Source of the DNA: Nitrospirae bacterium RBG_13_39_12
GTDB lineage: Bacteria; Nitrospirota; Thermodesulfovibrionia; Thermodesulfovibrionales; SM23-35
DNA length: 5,292 nucleotides
Direction of reading: 5' to 3'
NCBI GenBank assembly: GCA_001805125.1
Contig: MHEF01000085.1
Coordinates: forward strand, 2,059-7,350
This document shows, one piece after another, positions 1 through 4,889 of the stretch (positions are counted from its first letter, which is position 1; every line of letters starts with the position of its first letter). Made by a program: the position numbers and the translations under genes. The notes under the pieces are model-generated. The model saw only the letters and a list, made by a program, of their open reading frames with translations, did no database searches and was not told where the DNA came from.

Positions 1-1018
1 AAAACTGGCGGAGATAAAGAGAGTGAATTACTCCCTCTACTTCGCTTAATGGCGCTACCACAGCTATTGACCAGCTAAGATCATGCCCGGATTCCAGATG
101 AACAGGAGCATAGGCAATCAATTTTTTCATCCCATTTTCTACATCCCTATGCCAGCCTGAGATATACCACCCGGTTCCTTCCTCTCCTTTAAGCATCTTT
201 TCCTTTTGAATTATATTAATCTGTTCAAAGGAAATCATGGGTTTTTTGGCAGCACGGGCCTTAAAGGCATCCACTCCGATAAAGTCCTTTTCCGGATGAT
301 ATAGAAATATACCTTTATTATCTATAGCCCAGGCATATCCGGTTTTCCCTGATCTAATATCTCCGACAGCCTTTCTTACCAGATGGGTAACATCTACAGT
401 AAACAGAATCACCCCGGATAAACGTCCTGAAGGCTTTGGATAGGCCTCATCTATTGATTCCTCATAAGTTGGTGCGGCTAAGATCATGACAAGTTTCTCA
501 GGATATTGCTCGCTCTCCTTTGTAACCTTACCCATATAAATTCTTTTCTTATTTTCCTTTAGAAGAGCCCATTTAAAAAATTCCGCATCCCGAAAATTAT
601 CTTTTATAATATGGGGAACCCCCATATTATCCAGGACATAGGCTGTTTCTCCATTCTTGTCTATAAGTCGTATCTGTATTACTCCTTGTTCTTTAACGCT
701 TGATAAGGAGGTGTTCATCCTGCTGGCCCAGGATACCTCCAGATACTGAATGGATGGGGAAAGACTCAATAGTGAAAGCTCCCTCTTAATCAATTCCATA
801 CTGTCTTCTATCCGATGTGTGGCATACCGGGCTAATATCAATTGCTGTTTATTAAAATCATCACGGATAATTTCTTTCATATTTTTTGCAGAAAGCAAGC
901 CCAGATACAAAGCGCTTAAGAGCAGCACTAACATGAGGATTCCGAAAAAAAGGATAGCCTTTCTTACATTGTAGTATTTATCTCTATGATAACTTTCTTT
1001 TTTATTCACCTTATACAT
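1..1018 (-). CDS. Cache-domain membrane sensor protein, N-terminal part (C-terminus off the left edge)
   Basis: My own translation of the minus strand gives 339 uninterrupted residues and runs out of the window. Residues 1-20 are short, charged and cytoplasmic (MYKVNKKESY...). Residues 21-43 form one hydrophobic membrane helix (AILFFGILMLVLLLS...). Residues 45-85 look like the long stalk helix of an extracytoplasmic sensor. Residues about 110-325 resemble a double-Cache ligand-binding domain, with the proximal hallmark GKTGYAWAIDNKGIFLYHP at 224-242 and then DFIGVDAF. No second membrane helix is visible; it should follow just past residue 339, then probably HAMP plus a histidine kinase, chemoreceptor or cyclase output module. 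That output is inference and cannot be seen. The ATG at 1018 has only a weak upstream GAG as ribosome site. An in-frame ATG at 1045 lies inside repeat R1 and would add nine residues. Its ligand is unknown; Cache domains usually bind small organic acids, amino acids or similar solutes. Confident as a Cache sensor, unsure of the exact start. Confidence 0.85.
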   Translation of the reverse strand, partial: MYKVNKKESYHRDKYYNVRKAILFFGILMLVLLLSALYLGLLSAKNMKEIIRDDFNKQQLILARYATHRIEDSMELIKRELSLLSLSPSIQYLEVSWASRMNTSLSSVKEQGVIQIRLIDKNGETAYVLDNMGVPHIIKDNFRDAEFFKWALLKENKKRIYMGKVTKESEQYPEKLVMILAAPTYEESIDEAYPKPSGRLSGVILFTVDVTHLVRKAVGDIRSGKTGYAWAIDNKGIFLYHPEKDFIGVDAFKARAAKKPMISFEQINIIQKEKMLKGEEGTGWYISGWHRDVENGMKKLIAYAPVHLESGHDLSWSIAVVAPLSEVEGVIHSLYLRQF

Positions 1019-1039
1019 AGTAAACTCTGTTCCAATGGT

Positions 1040-1106
1040 TGTCATTCCCGCTTGTCGGGAATCCTTCTGTAAAACGAAGAAAGATTCTGGACAAGCCAGA
1101 ATGACA
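1040..1106. repeat. Palindromic intergenic repeat R1 (67 bp, compact form)
   Basis: The element starts TGTCATTC and ends GAATGACA, so its ends are inverted repeats. Each half folds into its own perfect hairpin with a 7-bp stem and 5-nt loop: ATTCCCG-CTTGT-CGGGAAT at 1044-1062 and ATTCTGG-ACAAG-CCAGAAT at 1084-1102. The two stems differ at paired positions in a compensating way, and the two loops are reverse complements of each other. It fills most of the 141-bp gap between the PEP-synthase-like gene and the sensor gene. It resembles REP/MITE-type repeats in general layout; no transposase gene is near it. Confidence 0.85.
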
Positions 1107-1110
1107 GAAT

Positions 1111-1140
1111 AAGAATCTTAAAAATCTTTTAAAATCTTTC
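1111..1140. repeat. Three imperfect tandem AT-rich 10-mers
   Basis: Three consecutive 10-bp units read AAGAATCTTA, AAAATCTTTT and AAAATCTTTC. They lie just after the stop codon of the PEP-synthase-like gene (in its direction of transcription) and abut repeat R1. The 10-bp period matches one DNA helical turn, so curvature is possible. It may equally be slippage in AT-rich intergenic DNA. Confidence 0.45.
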
Positions 1141-1159
1141 AAGAGTAATAGCATAAACC

Positions 1160-2848
1160 TCATGGTGATTTTGCCTCTGTAGAGCAATAATCCCTCATGA
1201 ATTCCTGCAAGTAACAGTCCACAAAGGCGTCGCTGAACATTATCATATCCAACTGCTTTGTATAAACAGTGAGGCGACCTAATATACTTAGTTTTTCCTC
1301 AATAGTTGACCTTTGATATCTGGTTATCCTGGCGTTAAGCATATCTCCAATCCTGTCAACCTCGAAATCCAGCTTTTCCAGAATCTCCTTTATAAGTCGT
1401 GTTCTTCTGAGACGTCTATCAATAGAAGCGCCGCCGCCCTTAAAATGAAAGCGAATATAGTTATGGTCTATGGTATCGCCGGTGTAGGCTTCCACCGTAG
1501 ACAGATGATACCCCAACCTGACACTAAAGTTCATGTACTCTCTGGATATCAAGGCAAAGCTCTTTCCCCATACCCTGTCCCGCGATTGTGATGGGTCAAT
1601 CGCAATGTTAGCAACCGCAGAGGCAAAACCCTTTACATTTTTAGGCTTGGGGCCCGGCCATTTCATGGACATCATTCCTCTCATGAAGGCATTCATGGGG
1701 ATAGAACGGATATTATTAGCAGTTGTTCTATTTGAAGCAGTTTCAATACCACCATTCAGGTCTATCATGTATATATTAAGTGGTATCTTTAAAACTAATC
1801 TTACAGCCTTTCCTTCTTTTACATCACGCCCCTCGCTGATTTTAAACATCTCTTCCATAGACATTTCATTGACAAAATGCGTTATATCATGAAATGTTTT
1901 GCAAAATTCAGGTCTGAATGAATCGACTTTAAGATAAATTAAGTTTAAAGGAACTATCTTCTTAAGCACTTCCTCTAATATTTTGAAGACTTGGGTGTTT
2001 TTAAGCAGGTTTTCTATTTTTTGTCCCAATTCAATGACTTCATCCACACGGCCTTCATAAACATTACCGTTAATAGCATCTACAGTTATTTCCATGCCGC
2101 TTGTTATGAGCTTTGTGGCTGTTTTTGCATTAAGGATAGTAGGGATATGGGAATCCCTGGCAAGGGCTGCCATATATCCTGTAGCGCTACCAGCATCCGT
2201 TACAATAGCAGAGGCCTTTTTCATCACTGTCGCAAACTTAAGTGAGGTATGCTTGGCTATAAGGATGGCTTTATCTGGAAAATCGTTCAAATCTTCCACT
2301 TTATTAACTAAATAGGCAATTCCGGTACCAACACCCTTACAGGCAATATCACCGCTGTCAATCAAAACCTTGTGGCTTTTTAATGGTGTGGGACTCATAA
2401 CCTTACCGAGATCTGCATCCTTCACGCCTGCCATATTCATACCGTTAGAAAATTCTGGTTTTTCTCCACCCTTCCCGACGGTGGGCGTTAAGTCTTTGGC
2501 GATGTCCCCGATCTCTCTTTTCTTATTAAGGATTGCCTGAATCTCTGAATCCGCCTTCTTGAATACATCGTATAACTCTGAATATTTCCCATCCGAGATT
2601 TCATGGAGGGAATCTATTATAATGGGCATCTTGTTGGATAATATGTTTAAATTTGATCTTAAATAATGCATGTCAAAGAGATAATCTCCGGAAAGTTTTT
2701 CTTCCATATCCGCCATTATCATACGGACGGCATTGGTTTCAGAGAGCATTTTTTGGAAGTAAAGATATTTTTTTTGAAGCTTGTCCCTGGACAGGGATAA
2801 CCCATCAGGAAATTGCATTTTTTTGATTCTGCTTAATAAATTCCGCAT
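1160..2848 (-). CDS. PEP-synthase-like protein with a phosphohistidine-domain fold but no catalytic histidine
   Basis: 562 residues. Residues about 20-120 are helical (KYLYFQKMLSETNAV..., HYLRSNLNIL...). Residues about 148-268 match the PEP-utilising 'mobile' swivelling domain: AKHTSLKFATVMKKASAIVTD at 198-218 leads into GSATGYMAALARD at 220-232 and IPTIL at 235-239. The family signature is G-[GA]-x-[STN]-x-H, where the histidine carries the phosphate; here Tyr225 (codon TAT at 2176-2174) occupies that place. Residues about 345-550 match a C-terminal module I recall from proteins annotated as PEP/pyruvate-binding domain proteins in Desulfobacterota-type genomes: SREYMNFSVRLGYHLSTVEAY (435-455), NYIRFHFKGGGA (463-474), TKQLDMIM (530-537). 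There is no ATP-grasp (PPDK_N) domain and no PEP/pyruvate TIM barrel, so the protein cannot catalyse the full pyruvate/PEP reaction. A signalling or scaffold role is inferred from the neighbouring kinase and sensor. The start is supported by AAGG at 2857-2854, 5 nt before the ATG. No signal peptide or membrane helix is seen; it should be cytoplasmic. Databases may call it 'pyruvate, water dikinase', which would mislead. Confidence 0.75.
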   Translation of the reverse strand: MRNLLSRIKKMQFPDGLSLSRDKLQKKYLYFQKMLSETNAVRMIMADMEEKLSGDYLFDMHYLRSNLNILSNKMPIIIDSLHEISDGKYSELYDVFKKADSEIQAILNKKREIGDIAKDLTPTVGKGGEKPEFSNGMNMAGVKDADLGKVMSPTPLKSHKVLIDSGDIACKGVGTGIAYLVNKVEDLNDFPDKAILIAKHTSLKFATVMKKASAIVTDAGSATGYMAALARDSHIPTILNAKTATKLITSGMEITVDAINGNVYEGRVDEVIELGQKIENLLKNTQVFKILEEVLKKIVPLNLIYLKVDSFRPEFCKTFHDITHFVNEMSMEEMFKISEGRDVKEGKAVRLVLKIPLNIYMIDLNGGIETASNRTTANNIRSIPMNAFMRGMMSMKWPGPKPKNVKGFASAVANIAIDPSQSRDRVWGKSFALISREYMNFSVRLGYHLSTVEAYTGDTIDHNYIRFHFKGGGASIDRRLRRTRLIKEILEKLDFEVDRIGDMLNARITRYQRSTIEEKLSILGRLTVYTKQLDMIMFSDAFVDCYLQEFMRDYCSTEAKSP

Positions 2849-2903
2849 TTAAACCTTATCTGTAGCTTTTTACCAATTATTAAACATAACGACATTAATT
2901 CCA

Positions 2904-3017
2904 TGTCATTCCCGCAAGCGAAGCGCGTCGGGTCGCCTCAGCGACTCGCCGAGGAGAGAATCCTTCCGACTTGTCCGGAATCGTGCGAAGAAAGATTCCG
3001 GACAAGCCGGAATGACA
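2904..3017. repeat. Palindromic intergenic repeat R2 (114 bp, expanded form, same orientation as R1)
   Basis: It has the same TGTCATTCCCGC start and CCGGAATGACA end as R1. The 3' half is a perfect hairpin, ATTCCGG-ACAAG-CCGGAAT (2995-3013). A central hairpin with the other loop strand, TTCCG-a-CTTGT-c-CGGAA (2964-2980), has one mismatch next to the loop. Compared with R1, the first loop is replaced by other sequence and an extra module follows CGGG, itself containing the hairpin GTCGC-CTCA-GCGAC. Bases 2927-2969 are identical, in inverted orientation, to 4782-4740 in R3. Confidence 0.85.
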
Positions 3018-3117
3018 AAATGTAGCGGACTTATGTCGCTTAGTATAATGGCGTTGTCTATAAACATGTCTTGCCTGTAACATTTCTTTGCACTATCACT
3101 GCGAGATTCCTCTCCCG

Positions 3118-3242
3118 TCCCGAAAGCTTTCGGGATAATCTGGCGTTCAGCGTCTTTCTGGATTCCTGCTTTTCCACCCCGGCAGATCCGCTGAGACGGA
3201 CGCAGGAATGACAACCTCGGGATTGCTTTACCCGCAATGACA
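3118..3242. repeat. Degenerate repeat cluster R4 of the same family
   Basis: On the minus strand two TGTCATT termini are found, at 3242 and 3213, one beginning TGTCATTGCGGG and the other TGTCATTCCTGCG. The second is the arm of an inverted repeat, ATTCCTGC at 3162-3169 with GCAGGAAT at 3202-3209. The cluster ends with a perfect 18-bp palindrome, TCCCGAAAGCTTTCGGGA at 3118-3135. The stem logic is that of R1-R3, but the CTTGT/ACAAG loops are missing. I read this as an older or divergent copy, perhaps two overlapping copies; the boundaries are approximate. Confidence 0.6.
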
Positions 3243-3262
3243 CTGTATTTAATGTGTTTGTA

Positions 3263-3308
3263 TTAATAGTCATAAACTTATCAATGACTGATGACCAATG
3301 ACTATTAA
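3263..3308. repeat. AT-rich inverted repeat with 11-bp perfect arms just after the kinase gene
   Basis: TTAATAGTCAT (3263-3273) pairs perfectly with ATGACTATTAA (3298-3308) across a 24-nt spacer. The direct repeat CAATGACT occurs at 3282-3289 and 3296-3303, overlapping the right arm. It begins about 20 bp beyond the kinase stop codon. It lacks a GC-rich stem and a following T-run, so it is not a standard intrinsic terminator. A protein-binding site or a decayed tandem repeat are both possible. Confidence 0.5.
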
Positions 3309-3329
3309 CTTTTAGTATTAAAGAGAGAT

Positions 3330-4466
3330 TCAGTCATTTTCCGAAGGAATAGGCAGGGACACAATAAAGGTAGTGCCTTTCCTCTCCCTGTCCTCTTCTT
3401 CAGATATTGTTTCGAAGGTTATTTCTCCACCATACTTGATCACTATGCCGTGACAGACCGAAAGTCCTAATCCTGTCCCCTCTCCAGTTTTTCTCGTGGT
3501 GAAAAAGGGATCAAATATCTTGGCTCTGTCTTCCTTCCTAATACCATGTCCTGTATCCTCAAAGCGTATGTTTATCCTGTCACCAGTCTCATCAAGTCTG
3601 GTAGAAATAGTTAAAACCCCTCCTTCTTCTTCATCTATTGCATTAATAGCGTTGGTGATTAAATTCATAAAGACCTGCTGTAAATGTCCTGGATTCCCTC
3701 TTACTTTTGGTAAATCTTCTGCAAGGTCCATATCTATAGTGATATTTCTTGTAATAAATATTTTTTCAATAACAGAAAACACACTATCGAGGCTTGCATT
3801 GACGTCAGTGGAATGCTCGGCTGTATCCTGATAACTGGCAAGGCTTAAAAAACTTTCAATAATCCTTTTGCAATTAAGCCCTTGCCTCTCTATGGCTTTA
3901 AGCATCTCATATTCTTTGCTGCCGGGTTTTACCTTTTCCAGGAAAAGATCGGCAAAACCGAGGATTATAGCCATTGGATTATTAAGCTCATGGGAAATGC
4001 CTGCAGCAAGCTTTCCCAATGACGCCAGCTTTTGAATGTTGTACATCTGTTCTCCTGCTTTTTTCCATCTTGTAACATCCCTTGCCATTTCAATCACGTG
4101 GGTAACAACGCCCTGATCATTAAATATTGGATAGGAAATAACCCTGTAATATGAAACTTCACGTCTATTAAAATGTGTATGCAAAACCTCGGAAATTTTA
4201 CCTGTTTTTAATGTCTCCTGTACCGGGCAGGGATGATTTGGTATATAACAAGGTCTGTTTAGATTGTGAAGAAGCTGATAACAATATTCACCAATAAGCT
4301 TATGCTTGGGTTTACCCACCCTTTTTATCAGCAATTCATTTACTTCCCTTATCCTGTAATCCCTGTCAACAACCAAGATCTGGTCTTTGATACCGTCAAG
4401 AATAGCCTGTAAAAATTTCTTAGTTTCTGACAGTGTTACCATATTTGTCTCTGAAATATGTTCCAT
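3330..4466 (-). CDS. Soluble PAS-domain sensor histidine kinase
   Basis: 378 residues with no membrane helix, so a cytoplasmic kinase that autophosphorylates a histidine and passes phosphate to a response regulator not encoded here. Residues about 15-133 are a PAS domain (FLQAILDGIKDQILVVDRD at 18-36). Its middle carries three cysteines, C62, C73 and C80, in CYQLLH...RPCYIPNHPCP, and it ends MARDVTRWKKAGEQ. The HisKA dimerisation region is 145-210, with the phospho-acceptor His159 in SHELNNP. The ATPase domain shows the N-box around N268/N272 (NLITNAINAI), G1 DTGHGI (304-309), F-box FDPFFTTR (318-325) and G2 GEGTGLGL (328-335), so all catalytic boxes look intact. The ATG at 4466 is preferred because AGGA at 4475-4472 lies 5 nt upstream; the internal Met9 has no comparable site. 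It is followed on the same strand, after 481 bp, by the PEP-synthase-like gene. The PAS ligand is unknown; cysteines at this place could bind a metal, cluster or haem, or sense redox state, but that is inference. Confidence 0.95.
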   Translation of the reverse strand: MEHISETNMVTLSETKKFLQAILDGIKDQILVVDRDYRIREVNELLIKRVGKPKHKLIGEYCYQLLHNLNRPCYIPNHPCPVQETLKTGKISEVLHTHFNRREVSYYRVISYPIFNDQGVVTHVIEMARDVTRWKKAGEQMYNIQKLASLGKLAAGISHELNNPMAIILGFADLFLEKVKPGSKEYEMLKAIERQGLNCKRIIESFLSLASYQDTAEHSTDVNASLDSVFSVIEKIFITRNITIDMDLAEDLPKVRGNPGHLQQVFMNLITNAINAIDEEEGGVLTISTRLDETGDRINIRFEDTGHGIRKEDRAKIFDPFFTTRKTGEGTGLGLSVCHGIVIKYGGEITFETISEEEDRERKGTTFIVSLPIPSEND

Positions 4467-4488
4467 TTCAATCCTAATTTAATATAGG

Positions 4489-4527
4489 GCCTCAGTCGAG
4501 GCGCTTATAGTACTCCTATGACGGAGT
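4489..4527 (-). promoter_or_regulatory. Two adjacent hairpins in the kinase leader
   Basis: Reading toward the kinase, ACTCC-GTCATA-GGAGT (4527-4512) is followed by GCCTC-GACT-GAGGC (4502-4489), both with perfect 5-bp stems. The second ends 13 nt before the AGGA ribosome site at 4475. If transcribed they could structure the 5' leader; if the start of transcription lies downstream they could be DNA sites instead. No riboswitch class is recognised. Confidence 0.35.
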
Positions 4528-4642
4528 GACGTAATTACAAGATGGGTTCAGGATACACAATTAGGATATGAGCCGCAAATAGAAATCGATAAGGAAAATA
4601 CTCTTTTATTAAATATTATATTTTCTTGATAAATATTACACC

Positions 4643-4660
4643 CTGCGGTCTCTGCCGCAG
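4643..4660. repeat. Short GC-rich hairpin
   Basis: CTGCGG at 4643-4648 pairs perfectly with CCGCAG at 4655-4660 across a 6-nt loop, in otherwise AT-rich DNA and 11 bp from the edge of R3. On the plus strand it is followed by TTCCAATTTT, only a poor terminator tail. Its function is unknown. Confidence 0.4.
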
Positions 4661-4671
4661 TTCCAATTTTC

Positions 4672-4796
4672 TGTCATTCTGGCTCTTGTCCTTGCTTGTC
4701 AAGGATCAGTCCAGAATCTTTCTTGCAATTCCGAACTATTCGGAAGGATTCTCTCCTCGGCGAGTCGCTGAGGCGACCCGACAAGCGGGAATGACA
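4672..4796. repeat. Palindromic intergenic repeat R3 (125 bp, expanded form, inverted relative to R1 and R2)
   Basis: It has the TGTCATTC start and GAATGACA end of the family. The left half is an outer stem ATTCTGG (4676-4682) / CCAGAAT (4711-4717) whose loop is expanded and contains a second complete hairpin, TCCTTG-CTTGT-CAAGGA (4689-4705), with the family loop. The right end is CCCG-ACAAG-CGGG (4777-4789); here the stem is cut short by the same extra module seen in R2. Bases 4740-4782 are the exact reverse complement of 2927-2969. Confidence 0.85.
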
Positions 4797-4843
4797 GTGA
4801 ACAAACGTTATTTTATACACAAACTCTAAATAATCCTAAAGAA

Positions 4844-4862
4844 ATTGACGTCTGATGTCAAT
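4844..4862 (-). terminator. Possible weak terminator (or operator palindrome) after ATPase subunit K
   Basis: ATTGAC (4844-4849) and GTCAAT (4857-4862) are inverted repeats; with one G-T pair the symmetry extends over nearly all 19 bp. On the minus strand it lies 28 bp beyond the subunit K stop codon and is followed by TTCTTT. The stem is short and not GC-rich, so termination would be weak. The near-perfect dyad could equally be a regulator-binding site. Confidence 0.35.
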
Positions 4863-4889
4863 AGTTTTCACCAATCAGCCCGGACTTTT

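Larger units (their letters stand above)
2849..3329. other. 481-bp intergenic gap made mostly of repeats
   Basis: The gap between the kinase stop codon and the PEP-synthase-like start codon holds R2 (2904-3017), the degenerate repeat R4 (3118-3242) and an AT-rich inverted repeat (3263-3308). I see no credible gene: the short minus-strand open frames here are translations of the repeats in different frames. I found no convincing sigma-70 promoter pair. The 55 bp before the PEP-synthase-like ATG (2849-2903) are AT-rich and could hold the promoter. Confidence 0.7.
4467..4889. other. 423-bp intergenic gap between ATPase subunit K and the kinase
   Basis: It contains, in the direction of transcription (high to low), a possible terminator palindrome (4844-4862), repeat R3 (4672-4796), a small GC hairpin (4643-4660), an AT-rich stretch (4528-4640) in which I see no gene, and two hairpins before the kinase ribosome site. 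The plus-strand open frame through R3 translates repeat sequence and is not credible as a gene. The gap suggests that the ATPase and the kinase are separate transcription units. Confidence 0.65.

Noticed and set aside
750..974. 74-codon plus-strand open frame
   Set aside because: It lies opposite the Cache sensor gene, whose minus-strand frame is open over the full 1-1018 and has domain motifs.
1313..2315. Four plus-strand open frames of 73-119 codons opposite the PEP-synthase-like gene
   Set aside because: They are antisense shadows of a gene with clear family motifs; their translations have no recognisable domains.
1160..2848. Calling the 562-residue protein an active PEP synthase (ppsA)
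   Set aside because: It has no ATP-grasp domain, no TIM barrel and no catalytic histidine.
2895..3273. Three overlapping minus-strand open frames of 62-102 codons
   Set aside because: They translate repeats R2 and R4 in different frames. One shares the phrase EGFSPRRVAEATR with a plus-strand frame at 4626-4829 because R2 and R3 share the same DNA block. They are repeat artefacts.
3496..3831. 111-codon plus-strand open frame
   Set aside because: It is the antisense shadow of the histidine kinase ATPase domain.
1040..4796. CRISPR array or insertion sequence
   Set aside because: The repeats are irregularly spaced, differ in length and orientation, are separated by whole genes, and no cas or transposase gene is present.
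4626..4829. 67-codon plus-strand open frame
   Set aside because: It is almost entirely inside R3, with no ribosome site and no family resemblance beyond the repeat-derived residues.
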